A stretch of 33,223 bases of DNA, from contig NZ_JAUSNH010000036.1 in the NCBI RefSeq assembly GCF_030645335.1, positions 1 through 33,223 of the forward strand, given 5' to 3'. This DNA comes from Lacisediminimonas sp. (lineage in GTDB: Bacteria > Pseudomonadota > Gammaproteobacteria > Burkholderiales > Burkholderiaceae_D). Made by a program: the position numbers and the translations under genes. Positions 1-8,327 of this stretch are shown piece by piece. The notes under the pieces were generated by a model that was given only the letters and a program-made list of their open reading frames with translations, was not told the DNA's origin and searched no databases. The stretch's first letter is position 1, and each line of letters begins with the position of its first letter.

Positions 1-1929
1 AGTCCTGAACTGCCTGTCCGGCGCGCCGCTGACGCGCCGACGCCGGTGTCGGCCGTGCCGCTGGTGCGGGTCCGTGCCGATGTGCTCGACCGCCTGGTCA
101 ACCAGGCCGGTGAAGTGTCGATTGCACGTTCCCGCGCGGAAACCGAAGTGGGTGGCTTGCGCCAGTCGCTGGTCGACCTGACCGAGAACGTGTCGCGCTT
201 GCGTTCCCAATTGCGCGAGATCGAGATCCAGGCCGAATCGCAGATGACTTCGCAGATGGCGTCGTCTACCGAGCGTGAATTCGACCCGTTGGAGTTCGAC
301 CGTTTCACGCGGCTGCAGGAACTCACGCGGATGATGGCCGAGAGCGTCAACGACGTCGCCTCGTTGCAGGGCACGCTGTCGCGCTCGCTCGACAATACCG
401 ACGCCGCACTCGACAGCCAGGCACGGCTCACGCGCGAACTACAGCAGGACCTGATGCGGGTGCGCATGGTGCAGTTCGCCAGCATTTCGGAACGGCTGTA
501 CCGCGTCACGCGACAGACCGCCAAGGAAGTGGACAAGCGCGTAAACCTCGACGTGCGCGGTGGATCGGTGGAAATCGACCGTGGCGTGCTGGAAAAAATG
601 GTCGGGCCGTTCGAGCACTTGTTGCGCAATGCGATCGTGCACGGCATCGAGTCGCGTGCGGCGCGTGCGCAGGCGGGAAAAAGCGAGATTGGCGAGATCC
701 AGCTTGAAGTGCGGCAGGAAGGCAACGAGGTCGTCATCCAGTTTTCCGACGATGGCGGCGGACTCGACCTGGCGCGCATCCGCAACAAGGCGCAGGCCGT
801 AGGCTTGCTCGCTGCCGATGCACAGCCGGCCGACGCCGAGTTGCGCGACCTGATTTTCCATCCCGGCTTCACCACCGCATCCGAAGTCACCGCGCTGGCT
901 GGCCGCGGCGTCGGCATGGACGTGGTGCGCTCGGAAGCGGCCTCGCTGGGCGGGCGCATTGAAGTGCAAAGCGACACTGGCCAGGGCGCCCGTTTCCTGA
1001 TCCGGCTGCCGCTGACGCTGGCCGTCACGCAGGTGGTCCTGCTGTCGGCCGGCGGCAAGATATTCGGCGTGCCGTCGGTGCTGGTTGAGCAGGTGCAGCA
1101 GCTCAAGTCCGGTGCGCTGGCCTCGTCCTACAACGCCGGCGCCGTGGTGTGGCAGGGCCAGCAGGTGGCGCTGCATTACCTGCCGGCGCTGCTGGGCGAC
1201 GCCGTCAGCGTGCCGGTGACGCAGCAGTATTCACCGCTGATGATCCTGCGCAGCGGCAACGAGCGGGTGGCGATCCATGTCGACGAAGTGATCGGCAACC
1301 GCGAGGTAGTAGTCAAGAACATTGGCCCGCAACTGTCGCGCCTGGTGGGTATCGCCGGCGCCACCGTGCTGGGCACCGGCGACATCGTGCTGATCTTGAA
1401 TCCTGTGCCCCTGGCGCAGCGTGCCTCGGCCAATGCGCTGCGCTTGCCGCGACCGGGTGATGCGCAGGCCGCCGGCGAGATGGGCGCAGTGGCCGAAATC
1501 GGCCTGGAAGAAGCTGCCGGGACCGAGTCGGTACAGGGTTTGCGCTCGCAGACCATCGTCATGGTGGTCGACGACTCGCTGACCGTGCGTCGGGTGACGC
1601 AGCGGCTGCTGGCGCGCGAAGGCTATCAGGTAGTGCTGGCCAAGGACGGCATCGATGCGCTTGAACAGTTGCAGTCGATCACGCCGGACATCATGCTGCT
1701 CGACATTGAAATGCCCAGGATGGACGGTTTCGACCTGGCCCGCAATGTCCGCAGCGACGAGCGCACGCGGCAGATGCCGATCATCATGATCACATCGCGC
1801 ACGGCGGCCAAGCATCGCAATTATGCAACCGAGCTGGGCGTCAACGAATACGTCGGCAAGCCATACCAGGAGGCCGAACTTCTGGCTCTGGTAAAGGGTT
1901 TTGTCGAGCGCAAGGTGACCGCCAGCTAG
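1..1929 (+). CDS. chpA: ChpA/PilL-type chemosensory hybrid histidine kinase, 3' part
   Basis: CheA-like kinase of the pilus (twitching) chemosensory pathway, fused to a receiver domain. The reading frame is open from base 1, so the true start and the N-terminal Hpt domains lie outside the window. Visible in order: a helical dimerisation segment, an HATPase domain with an N-box (EHLLRNAIVHG, about 613-645), a G1 box DDGGGLD (748-768) and a G2 box GRGVGMD (901-921), a CheW-like domain (about 1020-1430), a short linker, and a C-terminal receiver domain. The receiver has the acidic pair VVDD, the phospho-acceptor Asp at codon 1702-1704 (LLDIEMPRMDG) and the conserved Lys in GKPY. CheA plus receiver is the hallmark of ChpA/PilL rather than flagellar CheA. 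The pil genes that would confirm the pathway are expected upstream, outside the window. Confidence 0.9.
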   Translation, partial: SPELPVRRAADAPTPVSAVPLVRVRADVLDRLVNQAGEVSIARSRAETEVGGLRQSLVDLTENVSRLRSQLREIEIQAESQMTSQMASSTEREFDPLEFDRFTRLQELTRMMAESVNDVASLQGTLSRSLDNTDAALDSQARLTRELQQDLMRVRMVQFASISERLYRVTRQTAKEVDKRVNLDVRGGSVEIDRGVLEKMVGPFEHLLRNAIVHGIESRAARAQAGKSEIGEIQLEVRQEGNEVVIQFSDDGGGLDLARIRNKAQAVGLLAADAQPADAELRDLIFHPGFTTASEVTALAGRGVGMDVVRSEAASLGGRIEVQSDTGQGARFLIRLPLTLAVTQVVLLSAGGKIFGVPSVLVEQVQQLKSGALASSYNAGAVVWQGQQVALHYLPALLGDAVSVPVTQQYSPLMILRSGNERVAIHVDEVIGNREVVVKNIGPQLSRLVGIAGATVLGTGDIVLILNPVPLAQRASANALRLPRPGDAQAAGEMGAVAEIGLEEAAGTESVQGLRSQTIVMVVDDSLTVRRVTQRLLAREGYQVVLAKDGIDALEQLQSITPDIMLLDIEMPRMDGFDLARNVRSDERTRQMPIIMITSRTAAKHRNYATELGVNEYVGKPYQEAELLALVKGFVERKVTAS

Positions 1930-1939
1930 CCGCCGGATG

Positions 1940-1953
1940 GGGGCGATTGCCCC
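1940..1953. terminator. Small hairpin after chpA, possible weak terminator
   Basis: GGGGC-GATT-GCCCC forms a 5-bp GC stem with a 4-base loop, 11 bases after the chpA stop. It is followed by GGGTTAA rather than a clear T run, so intrinsic termination is doubtful. Confidence 0.3.
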
Positions 1954-1968
1954 GGGTTAATCGCAGGT

Positions 1969-2060
1969 CATCAATCGTGCCGCATGATCGCGCTGCATCG
2001 ATCGTGCGGCGCGGATCGCTCTGCATCCATCGTTTGCGTCAACAGTCCGGCATCAATCGT
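1969..2060. repeat. Four degenerate repeats with 27-28 bp period
   Basis: The core CATCNATCGT occurs at 1969-1978, 1996-2005, 2024-2033 and 2051-2060, a spacing of 27, 28 and 27 bp. The first two units are similar over most of their length; the third and fourth share mainly the core. The array fills the gap between the convergent chpA and photolyase genes. Its last unit overlaps the photolyase stop codon and final residues (MQDD). Confidence 0.6.
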
Positions 2061-3576
2061 CCTGCATCGGCCGATCTTCCGCGCCTGCGCCTTTTTTCAC
2101 CACCCCGTAGCGCTCCAGCGTCTTCTTGCGTGCCAGGTCGTGCGCCACCAGCGGACGCGGGTAGTTCTCTCCCAGCCGCACCCCGGCCTGGCCGAGTGAC
2201 TCGGCCGTTGCCAGCCAGGGGGCATGGATGTCCCTGGACGACAGCCGTGCCAGCACCGGCAGGTATTTGCGGATGAACTTGCCTTCGGCATCGAAGCGCT
2301 GCGACTGCGTGACCGGATTGAAAATGCGGAACCAGGGCTGCGCATCGCAACCGGTCGACGCCGACCATTGCCAGCCGCCATTGTTGGCCGCCAGGTCGTA
2401 ATCGTTGAGCCGCTCTGCGAAAACGCGTTCACCGCGCCGCCAGTCGATCCCCAGGTCCTTGACCAGGAAACTGGCGCTCACCATGCGCAGGCGGTTGTGC
2501 ATGTAACCGGTCTGGTTCAGTTGCAGCATGGCGGCGTCGACCAGCGGGTAGCCGGTGCGGCCCTCGCACCAGGCGGCGAAATCCTGGTCTGCCTCGGGGC
2601 CGCTTTCCCATTCGACGCGCTCGTATTCAGGTCGGAAGGCGTGCTGCACGACATGCGGAAAGTGGTGCAGGATCATGAAGTAGAAATCGCGCCAGATCAG
2701 TTCGCCCAGCCAGACGCGCGCGCCGTCGCCGCCGGCGCCGGAGCGCATCGCATCCAGTGCCAGCCGCACCAGGGCGCGCACCGGAACCGTTCCGAAGCGC
2801 AGATGGACCGACAGATAGGACGGGCCTTTCACGGACGGATAGTCGCGCGCGTGGTCATAGCGTGCCAGCCGTGGAATGAAATCTTCGATCAGCGCGGCGC
2901 CGCCCGACATGCCGGTGGCAATGCCAAGCTGGCGCAGGTTGGTGCGCTCGAAGCCGAGTGTCTCCAGCGACAGCGGCGCTGGTGCGCCAGGCGGCGCCGC
3001 CAGCGTTGCCGCCGGCGGGTCCGACAGGAATGCGCCCAGCGCCGGGATGTCGGCGGCCGCGATAGCAGCCTCGGGCAGCAGTTTTTTCAGCCAGGCATTT
3101 TTGTAGGGGGTGAATACGCCGTACGTGCCCCCGGCCTGGGTCAGCACCTCGGACTGTTCAAAAATCACCTGGTCCTTGAAGCTCTGCAGGCGTTTGCCCT
3201 GCGCCTGCAACGCAGCCGCGACGGCCGCATCGCGCGCGACTGCTGCCGGTTCATAGTCCCGGTTGACCAGTACCGCATCGACCTGCAAGGCGTCGGCCAG
3301 GCGCGGGATTTCATCAGTGGCAATGCCGTGCAGCATCATCAGGCCGCCGCCGCGGGCACGCAAAGCGGCGTCGAGTTCCTGTACGCTGTCGAAAATGAAT
3401 TCCACGCGGCGGTCGGCCTTCAGGCCTTTTTCCAGCAACGGGTCGAGGATTTCACGGTCGAACACAAAAACGCAGAACACGGCGCTGCTGTGCTGCATCG
3501 CGTAATGCAGGGCGGCATGGTCGAAATCGCGCAGGTCGCGCCGGAACCATACAAGACTTCGCTTAAGTCTGGACAT
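2053..3576 (-). CDS. phrB: Deoxyribodipyrimidine photolyase (class I CPD photolyase)
   Basis: Light-driven repair of cyclobutane pyrimidine dimers by an FAD flavoprotein. The 507-residue protein has an N-terminal Rossmann antenna domain (LVWFRRDLR, residues 8-16) and a C-terminal FAD-binding domain. The latter has the family blocks VWLGELIWRDFY (288-299), GRTGYPLVDAAM (339-350), TGYMHNRLRMV (356-366), FLVKDLGIDWR (370-380) and NNGGWQWSASTGCDA (398-412). By alignment from memory to the E. coli enzyme, the electron-transfer Trp triad is W402, W379 and W323. Length is slightly above the E. coli protein (472). The second antenna chromophore cannot be told from sequence. The gene converges with chpA and diverges from yqgE across a 213-base gap. 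A cryptochrome is possible but less likely given the intact triad and the active-site blocks. Confidence 0.94.
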   Translation of the reverse strand: MSRLKRSLVWFRRDLRDFDHAALHYAMQHSSAVFCVFVFDREILDPLLEKGLKADRRVEFIFDSVQELDAALRARGGGLMMLHGIATDEIPRLADALQVDAVLVNRDYEPAAVARDAAVAAALQAQGKRLQSFKDQVIFEQSEVLTQAGGTYGVFTPYKNAWLKKLLPEAAIAAADIPALGAFLSDPPAATLAAPPGAPAPLSLETLGFERTNLRQLGIATGMSGGAALIEDFIPRLARYDHARDYPSVKGPSYLSVHLRFGTVPVRALVRLALDAMRSGAGGDGARVWLGELIWRDFYFMILHHFPHVVQHAFRPEYERVEWESGPEADQDFAAWCEGRTGYPLVDAAMLQLNQTGYMHNRLRMVSASFLVKDLGIDWRRGERVFAERLNDYDLAANNGGWQWSASTGCDAQPWFRIFNPVTQSQRFDAEGKFIRKYLPVLARLSSRDIHAPWLATAESLGQAGVRLGENYPRPLVAHDLARKKTLERYGVVKKGAGAEDRPMQDD

Positions 3577-3774
3577 TGGGAATGCGTGGAATCAAGAGCG
3601 CCATCCGGGCTCGCGTCAAACTGCAATCCAGGCGCAGATCGGGGCGGACACGGAAACACGCGTAAAAAGTAGGGAAAAGCGGTATCCGGAAGTGGAACCC
3701 GCAAAGCGCGATCCAAAGGCCGGGCAGGCGACATCATACAGCCAAGCCCGATGTGATGAATTGACAAGCAAAGC

Positions 3775-3783
3775 TGATAAAAT
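3775..3783 (+). promoter_or_regulatory. Extended -10 promoter candidate for yqgE
   Basis: TGATAAAAT fits TG-n-TATAAT with one mismatch in the hexamer. A perfect TTGACA lies at 3761-3766, but only 11 bases separate it from the -10 hexamer, too short for a normal -35/-10 pair. Transcription would begin near 3790, at or next to the yqgE ATG. Confidence 0.5.
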
Positions 3784-3789
3784 CCACCC

Positions 3790-4434
3790 ATGCCATCGTC
3801 GAAGACCAGTCATTCCGAAACCCGCCCCGCAGCCGGCGTCGCCGCCGGCCAGGACCAGGCAGATACCGGCCTGCACCTGGCAGACCATTTCCTGATCGCG
3901 ATGCCGTCCATGCTCGACCCCGTATTCGGCGGCACCGTCGTTTATATGTGCGAGCACAACGAGAACGGCGCACTCGGCGTGATCGTCAACAAGCCGACCG
4001 ACATGACGATGAACGTGCTGTTCGAGCGGCTCGAACTTGCGCTGGAGATCCAGCCGACCCGCATGGGCGTGGGCGACCGGCCGGTGCTGTTTGGCGGCCC
4101 GGTCCAGGTTGAGCGCGGTTTTGTGCTGCATGCGCCTTGCGGCGCGTACTCATCCACCGTGACCGTGACCGGACAGGTTGCACTGACCACCTCGAAGGAC
4201 GTGCTGGAGGCGGTTGCCGCCGGCACCGGCCCCGAGCGCATGGTCGTCACGCTGGGCTGCGCCGGCTGGAGCGCCGGCCAACTGGAAGAGGAAATCGGGC
4301 GCAATGGCTGGCTGACGGTGCGCGCCGACCCGTCGATCATGTTCGACCTGCCGGTGCAGGATCGCTTCGTGGCGGCGATGCGTTTGCTGGGCATCGACCC
4401 CAGCATGCTCAGCGGCCAGGCGGGGCACGCCTGA
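3790..4434 (+). CDS. yqgE: YqgE/AlgH (UPF0301) family protein
   Basis: Conserved protein of unresolved biochemical role; AlgH was named from alginate regulation in Pseudomonas. Length is 214 residues. The family blocks HFLIAMPSM (about 35-43), VVYMCEHNENGALGVIVNKP (about 50-69) and GGPVQVERGFVLH are visible, as is the C-terminal GCAGWSAGQLEEEI. The first ~33 residues, before HFLIAMP, are an extension absent from E. coli YqgE. No other ATG, GTG or TTG lies between, so the ATG at 3790 is kept although no Shine-Dalgarno precedes it. ruvX follows after 9 bases, the usual yqgE-ruvX pairing, so this gene heads the ruvX-pyrRBC' run. Confidence 0.9.
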   Translation: MPSSKTSHSETRPAAGVAAGQDQADTGLHLADHFLIAMPSMLDPVFGGTVVYMCEHNENGALGVIVNKPTDMTMNVLFERLELALEIQPTRMGVGDRPVLFGGPVQVERGFVLHAPCGAYSSTVTVTGQVALTTSKDVLEAVAAGTGPERMVVTLGCAGWSAGQLEEEIGRNGWLTVRADPSIMFDLPVQDRFVAAMRLLGIDPSMLSGQAGHA

Positions 4435-4443
4435 GCGGCGCCA

Positions 4444-4833
4444 TTGAAAACCTGCCTTGCCTTTGATTTCGGCCTCAAACGCATCGGGGTGGCGGTTGGC
4501 AATACCGTCGTGCGCCAGGCGCAGCCGCTGCTGATCATCGACGAAGCGACCAACGACGGCAAGTTCCGCGCAATCGCCAAGCTGGTCCAGGACTGGCAGC
4601 CGGGCGTGTGCGTGGTCGGCCTGCCGCGTTATCCTGATGGCGCGGAACACGAGATGACGATAAGATGCCGACGCTTCGCCAATCAACTGCATGGCCGCTT
4701 TGGCCTGGAAACCGTGCTGGTTGACGAGCGCTTCTCGTCGGCAGTGCTGCCGCAGCGGCGAGGCGAGCGGATCGATGCGCAGGCAGCCGCAGTCATCCTG
4801 CAACAATACTTTGACGAACATGCCCAATCCTGA
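4444..4833 (+). CDS. ruvX: Putative pre-16S rRNA nuclease YqgF/RuvX
   Basis: YqgF-family RNase H-fold nuclease, proposed to process the 5' end of 16S rRNA and earlier called a Holliday junction resolvase. The 129-residue product begins CLAFDFGLKRIGVAVGN with the first catalytic Asp at residue 8. It continues with VVGLPRYPDG, the VDERFSS block carrying the acidic Glu, and a C-terminal DAQAAAVILQQYFD helix with the last Asp. The start is TTG: the only in-frame codons between it and the preceding in-frame TGA (4432-4434) are GCG, GCG and CCA. The 3' end overlaps pyrR by 14 bases, which suggests translational coupling. Confidence 0.92.
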   Translation: MKTCLAFDFGLKRIGVAVGNTVVRQAQPLLIIDEATNDGKFRAIAKLVQDWQPGVCVVGLPRYPDGAEHEMTIRCRRFANQLHGRFGLETVLVDERFSSAVLPQRRGERIDAQAAAVILQQYFDEHAQS

Positions 4834-5326
4834 TCTTGATGCAGAAGCCCTGTACCAGACGCTCGCAGCGCAGGTCCGGCAAGCGCTGTCTGCTGTCGCA
4901 AACCCGGCGATCGTCGGCATCTATTCCGGCGGCGCCTGGCTGGCCGAGCGGCTGGCGGCCGAGCTGCAACTGACGCAGCGCCTGGGCTTCATCGACGTCT
5001 CTTTCTATCGCGACGATTTTGCCGAAAAGGGCCTGCATGCGCAGGTCAAGCCGAGCCAGATCGGGTTTTCTGTCGACGGCGCCAGCATCCTGCTGGTGGA
5101 CGACGTGCTCTATACCGGCCGCACCACGCGCGCGGCCATCAACGAACTGTTCGATTACGGTCGTCCCGACCGCATCATGCTGGCGGCGCTGGTCGACCGT
5201 GGCGGACGCGAGTTGCCGATTGCCGCCGATTTCGTCGCCGCCACCGTACAGTTGCCGCCAGCGCAATCGCTGGTCCTGCAAAAGGCAGACGACGGACGGC
5301 TCTCCTTTACGGTGGACCATGCATAA
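4820..5326 (+). CDS. pyrR: PyrR-type bifunctional pyr regulator / uracil phosphoribosyltransferase
   Basis: PRTase-fold protein. In Gram-positives PyrR binds pyr leader RNA and has uracil phosphoribosyltransferase activity; in proteobacteria its regulatory role is less clear. The 168-residue protein has [12 protein letters not shown] (34-45), SFYRDDF (61-67), the PRPP loop [15 protein letters not shown] (93-107) and [11 protein letters not shown]. An ATG at 4820 matches the family N-terminus. The frame stays open upstream to 4691, but that part lies inside ruvX and has no family similarity. It overlaps ruvX by 14 bases and pyrB by 8 bases, so the three are probably cotranscribed. No attenuator hairpin can sit between pyrR and pyrB because they overlap. 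Confidence 0.9.
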   Translation: MPNPDLDAEALYQTLAAQVRQALSAVANPAIVGIYSGGAWLAERLAAELQLTQRLGFIDVSFYRDDFAEKGLHAQVKPSQIGFSVDGASILLVDDVLYTGRTTRAAINELFDYGRPDRIMLAALVDRGGRELPIAADFVAATVQLPPAQSLVLQKADDGRLSFTVDHA

Positions 5327-6278
5327 CCCACAACTCAATAAAGACGGCGAGCTGCAGCACCTGCTCACCATCGAGGGGCTGCCCAAGGCAGTCATCGACC
5401 GCATACTCGATACGGCGTCCTCGTTCGTCGGCATTGGCGACCGCGAAGTCAAGAAGGTCCCGCTATTGCGCGGCAAGAGCGTGTTCAACCTGTTCTTCGA
5501 AAACTCCACGCGCACCCGCACCACGTTCGAGATCGCATCCAAACGGCTGTCGGCCTACGTCATCAACCTCAATATCTCGGCCTCCAGTACCAACAAGGGC
5601 GAGTCGCTGCTCGACACCATCGACAACCTGACGGCGATGCATGCCGACATGTTCGTGGTGCGTCATGCGCAGTCCGGCGCGCCCTACCTGATCGCGCGCC
5701 ATCTGTCCGATACCGGCCAGTCGCATGTGCACGTGGTCAATGCCGGCGACGGCCGCCATGCGCATCCGACGCAGGGCTTGCTGGACATGTACACGATCCG
5801 GCACTACAAGAAGGACTTCACCCAGCTGCGGGTGGCGATCGTGGGCGATATCCTTCACAGCCGGGTCGCGCGCTCGGACATCCACGCGCTGACCACGCTG
5901 GGCGTTCCCGAAGTGCGCGCAATCGGTCCGCGCACGCTGTTGCCGGGCGGGCTGGAGCAGATGGGCGTGCGCGTCTTCACCAACATGAATGAAGGCCTGA
6001 AGGATGTCGACGTCATCATCATGCTGCGCCTGCAAAACGAACGGATGAGCGGCGCGCTGCTGCCGTCGGCGCAGGAATTCTTCAAGAGCTACGGCCTGAC
6101 GCCGGAGCGGCTGGCGCTGGCCAGGCCGGATGCCATCGTCATGCACCCGGGTCCGATGAACCGCGGCGTCGAGATCGACTCCGCCGTGGCCGACGGCGCG
6201 CAGGCCGTGATCCTGCCGCAAGTCACCTTCGGCATTGCGGTGCGCATGGCGGTAATGAGCATACTGGCGGGGACCTGA
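5319..6278 (+). CDS. pyrB: Aspartate carbamoyltransferase catalytic chain
   Basis: Catalyses carbamoyl phosphate plus L-aspartate to N-carbamoyl-L-aspartate, the committed step of pyrimidine synthesis. The 319-residue protein has the carbamoyl-phosphate loop STRTRTTF (63-70), the mobile SSTNKGES loop (89-96), HPTQGLLD and [13 protein letters not shown] near the C-terminus. The ATG at 5319 overlaps the pyrR stop (ATGCATAA), and the N-terminus ([16 protein letters not shown]) is that of the class with a short extension. There is no pyrI in the window; the next gene is a degenerate dihydroorotase, as in the Pseudomonas PyrB/PyrC' holoenzyme. Assembly with that partner is inferred from family knowledge and order. 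Confidence 0.96.
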   Translation: MHNPQLNKDGELQHLLTIEGLPKAVIDRILDTASSFVGIGDREVKKVPLLRGKSVFNLFFENSTRTRTTFEIASKRLSAYVINLNISASSTNKGESLLDTIDNLTAMHADMFVVRHAQSGAPYLIARHLSDTGQSHVHVVNAGDGRHAHPTQGLLDMYTIRHYKKDFTQLRVAIVGDILHSRVARSDIHALTTLGVPEVRAIGPRTLLPGGLEQMGVRVFTNMNEGLKDVDVIIMLRLQNERMSGALLPSAQEFFKSYGLTPERLALARPDAIVMHPGPMNRGVEIDSAVADGAQAVILPQVTFGIAVRMAVMSILAGT

Positions 6279-6281
6279 GCC

Positions 6282-7574
6282 ATGAAGATTGAAATCATCA
6301 ACGGTCGCCTGGTCGACCCGGCCAACCAGGTCGATGCCGAATCGGCGCTGTACGTCGCTGCCGGCAAGGTGGCCGGCATCGGCCGCGCGCCGGACGGCTT
6401 TCGGGCCGACCTCAGCATCGATGCGCGTGGACTGGTTGTCGCGCCCGGGCTGGTCGACCTTTCGGTGCGGCTGCGCGAACCCGGCTACGAATACCGGGCC
6501 ACGCTGGAGTCGGAATTGCAGGCGGCGGTGCAGGGCGGTGTCACCACGCTGGTCTGTCCGCCGGACACCGATCCGGTGCTCGATGAACCGGGCTTGGTCG
6601 AGATGCTCACGCATCGGGCCCGACTGCTCAACAAGGCGCATGTCCATCCGCTGGGCGCACTGACCATGGGCCTCAAAGGCCTGGCCCTGACCGAAATGGC
6701 AGAACTGACCGAGGCCGGTTGCATCGGCTTCTCCCAGGCCGACCAGGTCATTACCGACACCAATGTGCTGTTGCGCGCGCTGCAGTACGCCAACACCTTC
6801 GGCTACACCGTCTGGCTGCGACCGCAGGATGCGCACCTTGGCCGCCACGGCGTGGCGCACAGCGGCCCGATTGCATCGCGGCTGGGCCTGTCCGGCGTGC
6901 CGGTGATTGCCGAAACGATTGCGCTGCACACGATATTCGAACTGGTGCGGGCAACCAATGCCCGCGTCCACCTGTGCCGGCTGTCGTCGGCAGCCGGCAT
7001 CGAACTGATGCGTGCGGCAAAGAAAGACGGCTTGCCGGTCACTTGCGACGTCGGCGCCCATCATGTCCACCTGACCGACATGGATATCGGCTTTTTCGAT
7101 TCCAATGCGCGCCTGGTACCGCCATTGCGCTCGCAACGCGACCGTGACGCGATCCGCGCCGGCCTGGCAGATGGCACCATCGACGCCATTTGTTCGGACC
7201 ACACTCCGGTCGACGACGACGAGAAAATGATGCCGTTCGGGGAGGCATCTCCCGGCGCAACCGGCCTTGAATTGCTGCTGTCGCTGGCCTTGCGCTGGGC
7301 CGACAGCGATGCGGCCAACCCCGGCGCATTGTCGCGCGCGCTGGCCAAGGTGACGTCCGAGCCGGCCCGCGTGCTGGGCCTGGCCTGCGGCCAGCTTTTG
7401 CCGGGCAGCGACGCCGACATCTGCATCTTCGATCCGGCAGCACGCTGGAAAGTGGCGCCAGGCGCGCTGGCCAGCCAGGGCAAGCACACGCCTTTCCTGG
7501 GATTTGAGTTGACGGGCCAGGTCCAGCAAACCCTGCTCGGCGGGCAGGTGGTCTATCATCGCCCGCCGCGCTGA
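6282..7574 (+). CDS. pyrC': Dihydroorotase-like protein PyrC' (PyrX), probably catalytically inactive
   Basis: Member of the class I dihydroorotase family (amidohydrolase fold), 430 residues. The usual metal motif D-x-H-x-H-x-R-x-P-G reads DLSVRLREPG (59-68), so both histidines are replaced (Ser61, Arg63). The later H-C-E-D block reads RPQD, removing another ligand. A His-His pair (GAHHVHL) and Asp of SDH remain. Three of the metal-site positions are therefore gone, which argues against dihydroorotase activity. In Pseudomonas the equivalent protein is inactive and is needed to assemble PyrB; the same structural role is inferred here. It starts 3 bases after pyrB. A genuine pyrC should exist elsewhere in the genome. 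The reading frame is intact over full length, so this is not a pseudogene. Confidence 0.88.
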   Translation: MKIEIINGRLVDPANQVDAESALYVAAGKVAGIGRAPDGFRADLSIDARGLVVAPGLVDLSVRLREPGYEYRATLESELQAAVQGGVTTLVCPPDTDPVLDEPGLVEMLTHRARLLNKAHVHPLGALTMGLKGLALTEMAELTEAGCIGFSQADQVITDTNVLLRALQYANTFGYTVWLRPQDAHLGRHGVAHSGPIASRLGLSGVPVIAETIALHTIFELVRATNARVHLCRLSSAAGIELMRAAKKDGLPVTCDVGAHHVHLTDMDIGFFDSNARLVPPLRSQRDRDAIRAGLADGTIDAICSDHTPVDDDEKMMPFGEASPGATGLELLLSLALRWADSDAANPGALSRALAKVTSEPARVLGLACGQLLPGSDADICIFDPAARWKVAPGALASQGKHTPFLGFELTGQVQQTLLGGQVVYHRPPR

Positions 7575-7580
7575 CGCCTG

Positions 7581-8327
7581 ATGCGCGCCTGGTACCTGCT
7601 GCGGCTGCTGGTGCACCTGGCCGCCGGCCTGGCTACCTGCGTCGTGGTCTTTCCGCTGGCCGATAGCAGGCGGCGCGATCAGCTGGTGCGGCGCTGGTCG
7701 GTCAAACTGCTGCGCATTTGCGGCGTGCAGGTGCGCACCCGCGTGCCGGCCGGCATCGACGACAGCGAGCCGGCGCTGATCGTGTCGAACCACATTTCCT
7801 GGCTCGACATCTTCGTGATCAATGCACGCCAGCCGTGCCGCTTCGTTGCGAAATCCGACATCCGCGACTGGCCGCTGGTGGGTTTCCTTTGCGAAAAGGC
7901 CGGCACCGTATTCATTGCCCGTGGCCGGCAGCGCGACGTGCGCCGCATTTACCAGGGCCTGGTGGCGAGCGTGCGTGGCGGTGAGCGGGTCGCGTTTTTC
8001 CCCGAGGGTACGACAGCCACCCAGGGCACCGTACTGCCTTTCCATGCCAATCTTTTCGAGGCGGCGATTGAAGCCGGCGTGCCGGTCCATCCGTATACCG
8101 TGCGCTATGTGGACCAGGCCGGCGAATTGCATGCGGGCGCCGACTTCGTGGGCGACACCACTTTCGCGCAAAGCGTGATGACGATCCTGGCGACGCGCGA
8201 CCTGATTGCCGAAGTGACCCTGTTGCCGCCGATACCGACCGCGAACGCCCATCGGCGCGAATTGGCCGACGCCGCCCGCGCCGCGATTGCCGAAGCGCTG
8301 GCAGCCCGACCCGACCCCGTCCTTTAG
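7581..8327 (+). CDS. plsC: 1-acyl-sn-glycerol-3-phosphate acyltransferase
   Basis: Inner-membrane acyltransferase converting lysophosphatidate to phosphatidate in phospholipid synthesis. The 248-residue protein has a hydrophobic N-terminal segment (about residues 4-26), the catalytic HX4D motif in NHISWLD (His71, Asp76), and the glycerophosphate-binding FPEGTT (140-145). Length fits PlsC. The ATG lies 6 bases after the pyrC' stop, so it is probably the last gene of the yqgE-to-plsC run. Its last 4 bases overlap the apaH stop on the other strand. A specialised acyltransferase (ornithine lipid or LPA-like) is possible but not indicated. Confidence 0.9.
   Translation: MRAWYLLRLLVHLAAGLATCVVVFPLADSRRRDQLVRRWSVKLLRICGVQVRTRVPAGIDDSEPALIVSNHISWLDIFVINARQPCRFVAKSDIRDWPLVGFLCEKAGTVFIARGRQRDVRRIYQGLVASVRGGERVAFFPEGTTATQGTVLPFHANLFEAAIEAGVPVHPYTVRYVDQAGELHAGADFVGDTTFAQSVMTILATRDLIAEVTLLPPIPTANAHRRELADAARAAIAEALAARPDPVL

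Noticed and set aside
1969-2060. Possible mini CRISPR array
   Set aside because: Only a 10-base core is shared, the remaining 17-18 bases are too short for spacers, and no cas genes are present.
2224-3672. 482-codon open frame on the plus strand opposite the photolyase gene
   Set aside because: The photolyase on the minus strand has all family blocks; this product has none.
3761-3766. Perfect TTGACA as -35 of a yqgE promoter
   Set aside because: Only 11 bases separate it from the -10-like sequence, and no -10 sequence exists at 16-18 bases.
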